Shown in pieces: positions 17,867 through 27,126 of a DNA stretch of 64,000 nucleotides (position 1 is the first letter of the stretch; each line of letters begins with the position of its first letter). The DNA is from Virgibacillus proomii (GTDB lineage: Bacteria; Bacillota; Bacilli; Bacillales; Amphibacillaceae), in NCBI RefSeq assembly GCF_900162615.1, contig NZ_FUFN01000009.1, positions 622,520-686,519 on the forward strand, read 5' to 3'. The translations under genes and the position numbers were made by a program. The notes below the pieces were generated by a model that worked only from the letters and a program-made list of their open reading frames with translations, searched no databases and was not told the origin of the DNA.

Positions 17867-18697
17867 TTAGCGTAATTGATTAATGAGACCAAGCATTTGA
17901 TCACTCATAGATATCGTTCTTGCATTAAATTGGTAGGCACGCTGTGTCATAATTAACTCTGACATTTCTTGAGACATATCGACATTCGATGCCTCCAATG
18001 TGCCACTTTTTAAAATTTGTTCGTTCTCTCCCACCGGTTGAATAATTTCAGCTATATTAAAGCCGAGCTCTACTAGATTAGGTAAACGGAATAAATTTTC
18101 TCCAGTTGCTTCTAGCAAATGAGGACGAACTGCTTCAACTACAGCAATTCTCCCGGCTATTTCAGTTGTGGCTCCACGTGTCACTCTAATTTCCCCATTA
18201 GGTAGTAGTGTAATATCATCAAACCCTTCATCAATAACTATCGGGCCGTTTATACCAAGAACCGGATTGCCATCACTGTTTGTTAGCATTACTTGTTGAT
18301 TGTTATTAACTGGGCTTAAATAAAATGCACCATCTCGTGTATAACGCGTCTCGGTTACTCCATTTTCAATTACTTGAACTTGATATAAATGATTTGCATC
18401 TAGCAATGCCGTATCTAACGCTCGGTCTGTGTTTCGCAATGCGCCTAATTGCATATTGGAATTAATTGACCCAAGCTTGGCTCCCGATCCGATACGAATA
18501 CCGTCCGGAGTTAATCTGCCTTCTGCGTTTCTAGGATCTGTTAAATTGTTCATTTGTTGAAACAGTAACGAGGAAAAATTAGCTTGCCTGTTTTTATAAC
18601 CTGTTGTTTGACTATTTGCCAGATTGTTTCCGATCACGTCGAGCTTGTTTTGTAATTGGTTCATTGTAACTGCAGCTTGGATCATTGTTCTTGACAT
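17867..18697 (-). CDS. flhP: Flagellar hook-basal body rod protein FlhP (FlgG-like)
   Basis: 276 aa. N-terminal rod/hook signature LDVIGNNLANSQTTGYKNRQ (around residue 17) and C-terminal EASNVDMSQEMSELIMTQRAYQFNART form the coiled-coil D0 domain typical of FlgF/FlgG rod proteins; a central domain of about 150 residues lies between. It is exported by the flagellar type III apparatus and builds the distal rod. It follows flhO with a 13-base gap and belongs to the mbl-flhO-flhP arrangement known from B. subtilis. Confidence 0.92.
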   Translation of the reverse strand: MSRTMIQAAVTMNQLQNKLDVIGNNLANSQTTGYKNRQANFSSLLFQQMNNLTDPRNAEGRLTPDGIRIGSGAKLGSINSNMQLGALRNTDRALDTALLDANHLYQVQVIENGVTETRYTRDGAFYLSPVNNNQQVMLTNSDGNPVLGINGPIVIDEGFDDITLLPNGEIRVTRGATTEIAGRIAVVEAVRPHLLEATGENLFRLPNLVELGFNIAEIIQPVGENEQILKSGTLEASNVDMSQEMSELIMTQRAYQFNARTISMSDQMLGLINQLR

Positions 18698-18710
18698 GCT
18701 AATCTCTCCT

Positions 18711-19514
18711 TTACACTAAACGAGCAATTTCACTGACTGCCTTACCCATACTTTCATCATAAGCCTTTAAAACTCGCTGATTTGTTTCAAACATACGGTA
18801 AGATTCCAACATTTGGGTCATTGATTGCATCGCATCCACATTTGAGCGTTCCAAAAAGCCTTGTTTAATAGAAAAAGTTGCTCCGGCTGGTACAGCTACA
18901 GCATCCCCAGCGTATAAATTATCTCCTTCTTTTACTAACTCATTAGCATCAGCAGCATAGGCAATGCCTAACGGAATAGCAGCATCAGCTGTTTGTAATA
19001 AGCCATCAGAGGTTACAGTAAATTCTAATCCATTCGTTTGAATTGGTTCACCTGCTTGATCCAAAACATAATAACCTTGATTTGTAACTAAGTATCCATC
19101 ACCATCTACCGTGAAATTTCCATTTCTAGTATAGCGAACATCTCCCGCAGTGTTTTGCACAGTGAAAAAAAGCCTTCCTGTATCGTCAGGTAACTGCCCA
19201 TCAATAAGCGCAATGTCAGTAGAAATTCCTGTCTGACGCACGTCCCCTTGCGTAAATGTTGGAATCGTTTCTTGTACATACACGCCTGTATTCAAGGCCC
19301 CTATTGGCTGTTGTTTTCTTACGCTAAGCGAATGTTGAGTAGGGAGTTTTTCTCCCCCCATTCTATTCATTAACATTTCTGGAAAAGCTCGTAAAGCTGT
19401 CTGGTCTGCTTTATAACCCGGGGTGTTTGCATTGGATATATTATTTGCAAAAGCCTCCTGCTGACGCTGCTGAGCGATCATTCCGCTGGCAGCTGTATAA
19501 AAACCTCTTAGCAA
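18711..19514 (-). CDS. flhO: Flagellar hook-basal body rod protein FlhO (FlgF-like)
   Basis: 267 aa (B. subtilis 270). Starts MLRGFYTAASGMIAQQRQQE, followed by FANNISNANTPGYKADQTAL, the flagellar rod N-terminal signature; ends with SNVDAMQSMTQMLESYRMFE, the matching C-terminal motif. Rod component exported by the flagellar secretion system. The start is TTG 19514 with a strong AAAGGAGGGG 9 bases before. A 369-base gap separates it from mbl and may contain its own promoter. Confidence 0.92.
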   Translation of the reverse strand: MLRGFYTAASGMIAQQRQQEAFANNISNANTPGYKADQTALRAFPEMLMNRMGGEKLPTQHSLSVRKQQPIGALNTGVYVQETIPTFTQGDVRQTGISTDIALIDGQLPDDTGRLFFTVQNTAGDVRYTRNGNFTVDGDGYLVTNQGYYVLDQAGEPIQTNGLEFTVTSDGLLQTADAAIPLGIAYAADANELVKEGDNLYAGDAVAVPAGATFSIKQGFLERSNVDAMQSMTQMLESYRMFETNQRVLKAYDESMGKAVSEIARLV

Positions 19515-19883
19515 AGAATTCCCCTCCTTTTACAATTTCTTCCTTTATTTCAATCAAAGAGAATGTTTAAAAAGTCTGGTAAATATGACACCTTGAAATA
19601 TCTCTTGTTAAAATATAAAAATTTTAGCGTTGAAGTTAAAACGAAGCGAATAAAAATTTTAGACAATTTCTGTACACCTAGTTTTTCTTTATTCCCTTCA
19701 TTTAATTGTTCTGTTGTATCGGTATACACTTCTTTTTCAAGGACAACATATGCTACAGCGATACATTCGCACGCAGAAAAAGCACTTCTGCATTTACAAG
19801 ACAAGGAAAACTTCAACAGCGACCATCGCAATTTTTAAAGATGTTGCGATCTTGGCTACCTTTATCTTCTTTTTAACATACAA
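19515..19883. other. 369 bp gap between mbl and flhO
   Basis: Two overlapping open frames of about 90 codons (one per strand) have no ribosome site and match nothing I know. A dyad ATCGCAA / TTGCGAT (about 19825-19851) lies after mbl. Confidence 0.4.
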
Positions 19884-20885
19884 TTAAATGATCTTTTTCC
19901 GATCAACTTTGTCAATATTTTCTAACATCATGCCTGTTCCTTTTGCTACACAGTTCATAGGTTCTTCTGCAATAAACACGGGAACTTTTAACTCCTCAGC
20001 AAGTAATTCATCCATGCCATGAATTAATGCCCCGCCACCTGTTAAAATTACCCCACGATCAATAATATCTGCTGATAATTCTGGCGGTGTACGCTCCAAT
20101 ACGGATTTTGCTGCTTGAACGATCAGATAAACAGATTCCCGTAAAGCTTCCCCTATTTCTTGAGAATTTACGGAGATAGTTCGTGGTAATCCTGATACCA
20201 TATCCCGACCACGAATTTCCATTTGCTCATCACGGCTACCCTGAAAAACAGTAGCTACATTAATTTTTATGTCTTCTGCTGTTCTTTCTCCGATTAAAAG
20301 TTTGTATTTTTTCTTTATGTATTGAAGAACTTCCGCATCAAATTTATCCCCAGCCATTTTAATGGATTCTGACGTTACAATGTCACCCATGGATAGTACA
20401 GCTACATCTGTTGTACCACCACCAATGTCGACAACCATATTGCCACTAGGTTGAAAAATCTCCATACCTGCACCAATTGCTGCTACTTTTGGTTCCTCCT
20501 CTAAATAAACCTTTTTTCCACCTGATTTTTCAGCAGCCTCTTTAATCGCTTTTTGTTCAACTTTGGTAATATTTGTCGGGCAACAAATTAAAATCCTTGG
20601 TTTGGATAAAAAACCTTTTACATTTATTTTATTAATAAAATGTTTTAGCATCGCTTCTGTAACATCAAAATCAGCAATTACCCCATCCTTTAACGGGCGA
20701 ATAGCTTCAATATTCCCTGGTGTACGACCAACCATTTTTCTAGCAGCCTCACCGACTTCCAGTACTCTTCCTGTATTACGATCCATGGCAACAACAGCTG
20801 GTTCATTTAAAACTATTCCTTTTCCTTTAAGATGAATCAATACATTTGCTGTCCCAAGATCAATACCGATATCCCTTGAAAACAT
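19884..20885 (-). CDS. mbl: Rod shape-determining protein Mbl (MreB-like actin)
   Basis: 333 aa. Actin-fold ATPase that organises lateral cell-wall synthesis at the membrane. Phosphate-1 motif GIDLGTANVLIHLKGKGI (residues 7-24), phosphate-2 VVDIGGGTTDVAVLSMG (around 156) and adenosine motif GVILTGGGALIHGMDELL (around 285). The MFSRDIGIDLG start and context next to spoIIID and flhO mark it as Mbl rather than MreB. Ribosome site AGGAGG precedes ATG 20885. Confidence 0.95.
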   Translation of the reverse strand: MFSRDIGIDLGTANVLIHLKGKGIVLNEPAVVAMDRNTGRVLEVGEAARKMVGRTPGNIEAIRPLKDGVIADFDVTEAMLKHFINKINVKGFLSKPRILICCPTNITKVEQKAIKEAAEKSGGKKVYLEEEPKVAAIGAGMEIFQPSGNMVVDIGGGTTDVAVLSMGDIVTSESIKMAGDKFDAEVLQYIKKKYKLLIGERTAEDIKINVATVFQGSRDEQMEIRGRDMVSGLPRTISVNSQEIGEALRESVYLIVQAAKSVLERTPPELSADIIDRGVILTGGGALIHGMDELLAEELKVPVFIAEEPMNCVAKGTGMMLENIDKVDRKKII

Positions 20886-21047
20886 GGGCTCAAATCCTCC
20901 TAATTAGTTACTATGTATTATTTTTGTCCATACTGCTACTAATATAATATTTTACCACAAATCTCTACATTTAACTGCATTTTATTTAAATTTTGTTAAG
21001 GAAAATATAATTGGATGTAAACCTTTCCCAAGTATTATACAAAAACA

Positions 21048-21082
21048 GAAAAAACCTCCCGCCTCTTTTTTTAGCAGAAGGC
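21048..21082 (-). terminator. Terminator, probably of spoIIID
   Basis: Minus strand stem GCCTTCTGC / GCGGGAGGT (with G-T pairs), loop TAAAAAAAGAG, then TTTTTT. It lies about 415 bases beyond the spoIIID stop because F1 copy 9 sits between them. Confidence 0.65.
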
Positions 21083-21090
21083 TTTTTACT

Positions 21091-21388
21091 AATAAAGTAA
21101 AACTTCATTCAGTAAGGATTTTCTTTTATCCCCTACTGATAGGGGTAGAGATAAATGCTAAAATCGCAGGAGTCTAGAAAAGGAAAAGCTCTTTATCATC
21201 GTCCGATATATCGCTGCCGTCGTCCTTCTTGTCCTTGAAAAACCGTGATGTTAATTTAAGAAGCTTTCCTTAGCTTGTCGTCCTGAACAAATTGGGCATT
21301 TAGGCGCCGTTTTCTCCCACTTTGAATCTTTTGTATCAATTCAGGACTTGAAGGGGGAAACTTACGGCACCTTACATGCGGGATAAAG
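21091..21388 (+). mobile_element. F1 element copy 9, extended variant (~300 bp)
   Basis: Left edge AATAAAG then TAAAACTTCATTCAGTA; right hairpin 2 AGGCGCCG / CGGCACCT and GATAAAG (21382). Between them about 150 extra bases with their own hairpin (GAAAAGCTCTT / AAGAAGCTTTCC). The right half of F2 (21389-21414, CCTAAAGTTTTATACTTTTC) follows, but the left half of F2 is absent. Confidence 0.75.
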
Positions 21389-21495
21389 CCTAAAGTTTTA
21401 TACTTTTCTATAGTGTAAAAAAGTTTGTTCCTACATAATAATTGGATGAGTTTGGATCACATCGACGGGTAAATAGAAGATGCTCTAGACTCTAT

Positions 21496-21777
21496 TTATC
21501 CTACTGGCTTTGCTTCCGTTTTTTTTGTAGCATCGACTTTATATTTTTTTCTCGTCGCTTCTCCTCCACGTAAATGCCTAATGGCCTTATGATGTTCCAA
21601 TATGCTTTTCACTTTGCTTGCTAACTCTGGATTAATCTCTGGCAACCTCTCTGTCAAATCTTTATGGACCGTACTTTTAGATACTCCAAATTCCTTTGCT
21701 ATTACACGAACTGTTTTTCTCGTCTCCACAAGATAATTTCCTATCCTGATCGTTCTCTCTTTGATGTAGTCGTGCAC
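21496..21777 (-). CDS. spoIIID: Sporulation transcriptional regulator SpoIIID
   Basis: 93 aa, identical in length to B. subtilis SpoIIID. Small helix-turn-helix DNA-binding protein that tunes mother-cell sigma-E genes and sigK. HTH region ETRKTVRVIAKEFGVSKSTV (residues 19-38) followed by HKDLTERLPEINPELASKV and a basic tail. The start is GTG 21777 with GGGAGG 8 bases before; the longer upstream reading (to 22020) is not conserved. Next to mbl as in B. subtilis. Confidence 0.95.
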   Translation of the reverse strand: MHDYIKERTIRIGNYLVETRKTVRVIAKEFGVSKSTVHKDLTERLPEINPELASKVKSILEHHKAIRHLRGGEATRKKYKVDATKKTEAKPVG

Positions 21778-22169
21778 ACCGTTCGCCTCCCTAAGTTGTA
21801 TATTTCCGAGGTGGTAGTTTGAGACAGGTGTTACATGGATGGAATAGTTTGCAATAAAATGATTGACCGAAAACATCAGTGCAACAATATGTAGTTGCTT
21901 ACCTATTTCACAACTAAATACGTTTAACATTAATAATATTCTGTATTTTATTCTTATACTTAGGACGCTTTCTATCCTTATCAATTGAAAAGTAGCCCCA
22001 CATGCTCTCACCTCAGACATTTTAGAATGATTAGTTTGTATAAGTTTATTATGAGTAGATGTGGTTTATGCTTAAAAAAGCATCTTTGCGCAGTAGGACA
22101 GGCAATTTTTTAAAAAAGCTCTATAATTTTCTAAAGTAACACCGAACGGTTAATGACGTAAGATAACGA
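21778..22169. other. Gap upstream of spoIIID
   Basis: No gene. Must hold the spoIIID promoter; a -10-like TATACAAC sits about 30 bases before GTG 21777 on the minus strand, but I cannot pair it with a sigma-E -35. Confidence 0.4.
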
Positions 22170-22203
22170 TAAAAACTCCCTCAGCTATGATTACTAAGGG
22201 AGC
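22170..22203 (-). terminator. Terminator of spoIIQ
   Basis: Minus strand GCTCCCT / AGGGAGT stem followed by TTTTT, 9 bases after the spoIIQ stop. Confidence 0.75.
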
Positions 22204-22211
22204 TTGACCAA

Positions 22212-23093
22212 TTATTCATCTTTAGAAGATTTTGTCGAGCTATCAGATTGCTCATTTAATTGACCTTCTATTTCATCAGAGTCAGACTTGTCTTCTTGAC
22301 CTTTATCAAGTGATTGATCTTCGGTAGATGACTCTTCTGCAGCTTCATCCTCTTGAGACGGATCTGCTTCTTTTTCTTGTGATTTAGTTTTCTCAGATAC
22401 TTCGTCTGTCACACTATTCAGACTGCTTACAGGCTGGTTAAAGTATTCTTCAGGATTAACCTCTTTTCCATCCTTGCGCAATTCAAAATAAACATGTGTG
22501 CCACTGTCTTTTCCAAAAACATTTTTTCCTGCTACTCCTAATTTATCGCCTTGCTTCACTTCTGTTCCTGCTTTGACATTAACCTCTTCTAAACTAGCAT
22601 AGTATGTTGTCACTTCATCATCATGTTCTAGTACAACAACATTTCCAAGCAATGGATCTTCCTTAACTTCGGTAATCTCACCGCTTAGAGCAGCTACAAC
22701 ATCGAATGACTTACCGCTTGCTGAAGCAATATTTACACCATCACTTTCGTAGTACTTATTGTTGTACAAGACCAATGCTTGCTCCTGCTCTTTTTGATCA
22801 GCGTTGTAATCATAAAATTTAGTTACAATTTCTGCTTCTTCTTCGTCTGCTATTGGCATTTTAATTGTTTCTTGCTGTTCCATTACAGGCTCCGCTCGTT
22901 CACCATGTTGTGCTGGTGTATATTCATTTCCTTCATCTTGAGCATCTGGAACCTGACTATCATTATTTTGATACCAAACAACTACTGATAACAATACGGC
23001 AGCAATAGTTAAATAGACAGCAGGGAAAAACCACTTTTTACGAAAAATTCGACTCCACTTATTTTTTGAAGTCCCTTTGTTTTCTTCATTCAT
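22212..23093 (-). CDS. spoIIQ: Stage II sporulation protein Q (degenerate M23 domain)
   Basis: 293 aa. Forespore membrane protein that pairs with SpoIIIAH across the septum during engulfment. One membrane span (about 18-40), linker, LytM/M23 domain (about 110-215), then a Ser/Glu/Asp/Lys-rich tail of about 80 residues. The C-terminal metal motif, HxH in true M23 peptidases and HVH in B. subtilis SpoIIQ, reads GTHVYFELRKDG here, so one zinc ligand is missing and the domain is probably structural. Start ATG 23093 with AGGTGATG-type site upstream. It is immediately downstream of spoIID. Confidence 0.93.
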   Translation of the reverse strand: MNEENKGTSKNKWSRIFRKKWFFPAVYLTIAAVLLSVVVWYQNNDSQVPDAQDEGNEYTPAQHGERAEPVMEQQETIKMPIADEEEAEIVTKFYDYNADQKEQEQALVLYNNKYYESDGVNIASASGKSFDVVAALSGEITEVKEDPLLGNVVVLEHDDEVTTYYASLEEVNVKAGTEVKQGDKLGVAGKNVFGKDSGTHVYFELRKDGKEVNPEEYFNQPVSSLNSVTDEVSEKTKSQEKEADPSQEDEAAEESSTEDQSLDKGQEDKSDSDEIEGQLNEQSDSSTKSSKDE

Positions 23094-23291
23094 TAGAACA
23101 TCACCTCAACAACCATTCTGATCAGAAAAAGGTATTTATATACATCTTTCAAAAAATATTTTGCAGTTTATTGTATTTTTTAAAAAAAGAAGGGTAAATT
23201 AAGGAGATTTACTAGGATAAAGCCAGACTTTATTTTGCATAAGCACTTTTGTTCATGAAGTGGTGAGCACAGAATAGAGAAGCGCAATAAA

Positions 23292-23379
23292 AAAACTTGG
23301 CTTGTCGCCAAGTCTTTATGGTGAAAGCTATCGTTTTTCTTATACGATAAAGCCTAAAGTTTTATATTTTCCTACAGTG
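23292..23379 (+). repeat. F2 repeat, empty (uninterrupted) site
   Basis: AACTTGGCTTGTCGCCAAGT hairpin (CTTGGC / GCCAAG), then GCTATCGTTTTTCTTATACG, GATAAAG (23346-23352) and CCTAAAGTTTTATATTTTCC. This is the unoccupied counterpart of 3954 and 49918. It sits between spoIID and spoIIQ. Confidence 0.85.
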
Positions 23380-23394
23380 ATTAAAAACTCCCGC

Positions 23395-24615
23395 CTATTT
23401 TGCGACGAGAGTTTGAGCAATATCATTAACCTTACTAATTTCTACATTTTTATAATAGTAGCCAACAATATCTTTATAGTTTTTCCCTTCCTTTGCCATT
23501 CCATTTGCTCCGTATTGACTCATTCCAACCCCATGACCGAACCCTTTAGTGGTAAATATAAAATGATTGTTTTTTTGTTTAATGGTGAAATCACTAGATT
23601 GTAATTTGAGCTGTTCTCGTATGTCCCTACCTGAAAAGCTGTTTCCAGCGATATTAACCTTCTCTACTCGTTTGCTGTCCGTATGTGTTATCTCAATTGG
23701 CAATGGAAACTGATCTGGCAAATCCATTTTTAACGCTGTCTCTAATTGCTCAAGGGAAAAGGTTTTTTGATCCAAAAATTTAGGAGATGACTTATCCCAC
23801 GGACTTTCTACACTCCTTAAATAAGGTAGCTTATTTTCCCAGTAATCCTCTGAATTTTCCGTATATCCATTGCTAGTAGAAAAAAATGCTGGAGTTATTG
23901 GCGCTTTTTTATATGTTAAAATTTCTCCTTTTGTTTCTGCAACAGCTTCCTTCACCTTCTTCATCTTCCAGTCAAAATCACTGCCCCATATTTTCTGTAG
24001 CTGATACTCATCTTTATATACTTGATGTTGAACAGTATCTGTAACATCAGATTCTTTTTTTTCCGTTTCTCCATGAAGCTTTTGGTTTACAATATACGTT
24101 CTTGCAGCAAGGGATTGTGCTTTTAATGCTTCCTTTTCAAAATCTGCTGGCATTTCAGATGCTACCACTCCTACAACATATTCCTCTAATGGTATACCTT
24201 CGACCTTATCAGATGCTGTCCGCATAACAGACACAGAGAATGGCGAAGCACCTAGTTCTGCTTCACTCGCCACTTTTTCCTTATCGCCCGCATGGGATAT
24301 TGTTTTTTCCTCCTGTTTATCAGCTTTTGTGTATGGAACAACGATCATAGTTGGTATAACAAGGATGGCAATAATTAAACTAGCTAATAGAAGTGAGGTC
24401 GGAACTTTCCAAACAGATGGGCGCTTTGGTGACTTTTGTAAGTAATAAGGTTTTTTCGTTTTTAAAAACAGTTGTTTGTTACCTGATGGTTTTTTTGAAA
24501 TACTCTGTTGTTGAAAGGATGATTGTTGCTTTGATTTAATCTTTTTTAACAACGTGGCGTTTCGCTTCTTCCATGCTTTTGAACCACTCTTTGTTGAATA
24601 GTTACCTCGTTTCAT
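23395..24615 (-). CDS. spoIID: Stage II sporulation protein D (lytic transglycosylase), extended N-terminus
   Basis: 406 aa against about 343 in B. subtilis. SpoIID trims septal peptidoglycan during engulfment with SpoIIP and SpoIIM. A basic, Lys/Gln-rich cytoplasmic tail of about 70 residues precedes the single span (72-95). Domain motifs: VVASEMPADFEKEALKAQSL AARTYIV (around 155, catalytic Glu in the ASEMP stretch), PAFFSTSNGYTENSEDYW and GFGHGVGMSQYGANGMAKEG near the C-terminus. ATG 24615 has AAAGGAAAGGAATG-like site. The start could be later, but no better ribosome site is seen before the span. Confidence 0.93.
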   Translation of the reverse strand: MKRGNYSTKSGSKAWKKRNATLLKKIKSKQQSSFQQQSISKKPSGNKQLFLKTKKPYYLQKSPKRPSVWKVPTSLLLASLIIAILVIPTMIVVPYTKADKQEEKTISHAGDKEKVASEAELGASPFSVSVMRTASDKVEGIPLEEYVVGVVASEMPADFEKEALKAQSLAARTYIVNQKLHGETEKKESDVTDTVQHQVYKDEYQLQKIWGSDFDWKMKKVKEAVAETKGEILTYKKAPITPAFFSTSNGYTENSEDYWENKLPYLRSVESPWDKSSPKFLDQKTFSLEQLETALKMDLPDQFPLPIEITHTDSKRVEKVNIAGNSFSGRDIREQLKLQSSDFTIKQKNNHFIFTTKGFGHGVGMSQYGANGMAKEGKNYKDIVGYYYKNVEISKVNDIAQTLVAK

Positions 24616-24867
24616 TCCTTTCCTCCTTCAGTTTATTTAATCTAGCATACCTACTAATATATGTATACATTGTAAGAAAACAATAGAACTTAAAAAATAA
24701 AGGAAAACGCATTCTGTAAAAACTCACTACAAATTAAGTAGAATTAAAACTAAACATACACCTAGGAACTTTTACTTTTTTAACCAAATTTGCATTCAAA
24801 AGAGAATTAAAAAGAAAGAATTCTTCACTCGATGACTGTTCAAGAAGCCTTCCCTCCAGTTCAATCG

Positions 24868-25045
24868 AACAAACGGACATTTAGGTGTCCCTTACGCTTG
24901 AGGATTTATTCTTACAGCACCTTAAATGTAGAAACAAAGGAGCCGATGTTACCTTAACGTAGGAAGAAAGGCGAAGTTTACTAGACGCTCAAGCACTTAG
25001 CTAGACAGCGAAGCTATCTGCAAAAACGATATCCACTAGAAATTG
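24868..25045 (+). repeat. F1 fragment joined to F3 right part
   Basis: 24868-24935 keeps GGACATTTAGGTGTCC and CAGCACCTTAAATG (F1 copy 10, decayed). 24936-25045 keeps GGAGCCGATGTTACCTTAAC, GGCGAAGTTTACTAGACGC and GATATCCACTAG of F3. Ends in a perfect hairpin AAACGATATCC / GGATATCGTTT (25024-25055). Confidence 0.6.
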
Positions 25046-25066
25046 GATATCGTTTCTAGGTAATTT

Positions 25067-25135
25067 AAAAAATCCTAGCCACTTATTAAGATATACCCAT
25101 AATAAAGGGTAATTTACTGGAGACGTAGGATTTTT
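25067..25135 (-). terminator. Terminator of the dpp-ykf operon
   Basis: Outer stem AAAATCCTA / TAGGATTTT with inner ACCC/GGGT; on the minus strand the 3' arm runs into TTTTTT. 13 bases after the ykfD stop. Confidence 0.75.
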
Positions 25136-25148
25136 AACTATGTTTTTA

Positions 25149-26108
25149 TTATTGATAAAGATGACAAGCTGCATAATGTCCCGGTTCTACTTCCTGCCAT
25201 TGCGGTTTTTGACTAGCACAAATTTCCATAGCTGCAGAGCATCTAGTTCGAAATACACAACCACTTGGTGGATAAATGGGGCTTGGTAATTCTCCTTTCA
25301 ATATTATTCGTTCTCTTTTCTCCTCTATATCTGGATCGGGAATGGGAATGGCGGAGAGTAAAGCCTGTGTATATGGATGAAGCGGATTGACATAGAGGGC
25401 TTCACTATTAGTTAATTCAACCAAATTACCTAAATACATAACTCCTATCCGATCGGAAATTTGTTTGATCATGGATAGATCATGGGCAATAAATAAAAAG
25501 GTTAACCCTTTCTCCATTTGTAACTCTTTCAATAGATTAACAACCTGAGCTTGTACAGAGACATCTAAAGCAGAGATAGGTTCATCTGCGATAATAAATT
25601 CAGGATTTAATGCCAATGCTCTTGCAATTCCGATTCGTTGTCGCTGTCCTCCGCTAAATTCATGTGGATAGCGATTGGCATGATCACGATTTAGTCCGAC
25701 TTCCTCGAGCAACTGATACACACGTTCCTGCAGTTCTTGATTCGTCTTATACAATGCATGCACTTCCATCGGTTCAGATATGATGTCTTTGACAGTCGAA
25801 CGCGGACTTAAAGATGCATAAGGATCTTGGAAAATCATCTGTATGCGCCGGTATAATTGAATTTTATCTTTTTCCTTCAGTGTTTGAATATCTCTCCCAT
25901 CGTAAATAACTTCTCCGGCTGTTTTATCATATAGACCAAGGATAGTTCGGCCGACCGTCGATTTCCCACAACCCGATTCTCCGACAAGACCAAATGTTTC
26001 TCCTTTATAAATACGGAATGAAACATCATTAACTGCCTGTAAAGTTTGGTTTTTGCCAACATTAAAATATTTTGTTAGTTTATTTACTTGTAAGATTTCT
26101 TCTGTCAT
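25149..26108 (-). CDS. ykfD: Dipeptide/oligopeptide ABC transporter ATP-binding protein YkfD (OppF type)
   Basis: 319 aa. Walker A GLVGESGCGKSTVGR around residue 40, signature EFSGGQRQRIGIARALALNP, Walker B FIIADEPISALDVS, and the C-terminal Opp/Dpp motif GCVFRTRCSAAMEICASQKP with Cys residues. Second ATPase of the dpp transporter, paired with DppD at 30013. Its ATG overlaps the ykfC stop by ATGA, so translation is coupled. Last gene of the operon; terminator at 25067. Confidence 0.92.
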   Translation of the reverse strand: MTEEILQVNKLTKYFNVGKNQTLQAVNDVSFRIYKGETFGLVGESGCGKSTVGRTILGLYDKTAGEVIYDGRDIQTLKEKDKIQLYRRIQMIFQDPYASLSPRSTVKDIISEPMEVHALYKTNQELQERVYQLLEEVGLNRDHANRYPHEFSGGQRQRIGIARALALNPEFIIADEPISALDVSVQAQVVNLLKELQMEKGLTFLFIAHDLSMIKQISDRIGVMYLGNLVELTNSEALYVNPLHPYTQALLSAIPIPDPDIEEKRERIILKGELPSPIYPPSGCVFRTRCSAAMEICASQKPQWQEVEPGHYAACHLYQ

Positions 26109-27061
26109 ATAGATTCACTCCCTTCATCACACCAATAGCGTCGAATAGCACATAGCTCTTTTTCATAGATGGTACTCTTTATCTGGATGACTTCGATTCC
26201 CTTGCCAGTTTGCGGCGAGTGAAGCATCTTCCCTTCACCATAGTATACCCCGACATGATGCAAGCGCCCCTTTCCTTCTTCATACGCAAAAAACAGTAAA
26301 TCTCCTGGTTGTACTTGCGAAAAGGTGATTTCCTTACCGCCTTTCGACTGGTCTACAGCATCTCTAGCAATCTGATATCCATTTGCTTTATGAGCTGTAT
26401 ATGATAGTCCTGAGCAGTCATAACCAAAAGAACTCATCCCTCCCCAAAAATAAGCTAATCCAACAAAGTCTTTCACCGAATCTAAGATTGCAGTTCCATT
26501 ACCACGTGAAAGTCCCTTTTCCCGAGAAAAAAGTTCCACATCATGTACGTTTAAATACCCAATTCCATGAGGAGTGCATACCATAACTTCACTTTCATCA
26601 TATTCTTTTACTGGAAGAATAGTTGAATAGCTTAGTTTTATTTTTGGCTCATCTACTAATCTCAGCCATGCTTTATCACTTCGAATAATTACTAATATTT
26701 GCTGTTGCCACTCTTCCCGTTTTACTGTTTTTAGCTGACATAATGGTATCCATCCCGGATACCCTCTTTCATCTTTAGCAGAAGGCTGTGAAGGGATAAC
26801 AATATGTACCCAATCCCCTACTTTCTCTGTAATTACAACCTGTTCACCATATAGTAATTGTGTCTGAATTCGATTTTCTTCACATAAAGCCAGTTTAGCT
26901 TTGTCATCTAATTGACTAATCCACGTATCCATATTGGTTGGATTTGTAATACCCGGAAAATCTATACTTCTCGGTGATTCGGGATTTGTCCATACCGTAG
27001 CCACTGGAACACTTGAAACCCAAAGATCATAATTACTTTGCGCCGGCTTTTGTCTACTCAT
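26105..27061 (-). CDS. ykfC: Gamma-D-glutamyl-L-diamino acid endopeptidase (NlpC/P60) YkfC
   Basis: 318 aa. Two bacterial SH3-like regions (about 15-185) then an NlpC/P60 catalytic domain: Cys in FGYDCSGLSYTAHKANG (around 220), His in RLHHVGVYYGEGKMLH (around 270) and the third polar residue in MLHSPQTGKG. In B. subtilis YkfC cuts the L-Ala-gamma-D-Glu/L-diamino acid link of murein peptides freed by other hydrolases, feeding L-Ala-D-Glu to YkfB. No signal peptide, so it is cytoplasmic as expected for recycling. GGAAGGAGC precedes the ATG. Its normal neighbour ykfB is decayed just upstream. Confidence 0.92.
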   Translation of the reverse strand: MSRQKPAQSNYDLWVSSVPVATVWTNPESPRSIDFPGITNPTNMDTWISQLDDKAKLALCEENRIQTQLLYGEQVVITEKVGDWVHIVIPSQPSAKDERGYPGWIPLCQLKTVKREEWQQQILVIIRSDKAWLRLVDEPKIKLSYSTILPVKEYDESEVMVCTPHGIGYLNVHDVELFSREKGLSRGNGTAILDSVKDFVGLAYFWGGMSSFGYDCSGLSYTAHKANGYQIARDAVDQSKGGKEITFSQVQPGDLLFFAYEEGKGRLHHVGVYYGEGKMLHSPQTGKGIEVIQIKSTIYEKELCAIRRYWCDEGSESI

Positions 27062-27126
27062 GTATAGTGCTCCTTCCCTTAACTTGTTCTTGACTAACTA
27101 AACCTAGTAAACATAAAATCATTCTC

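Noticed and set aside
19550..19838. Two overlapping ~90-codon frames between mbl and flhO
   Set aside because: No ribosome sites, no family resemblance, and mutually exclusive strands.
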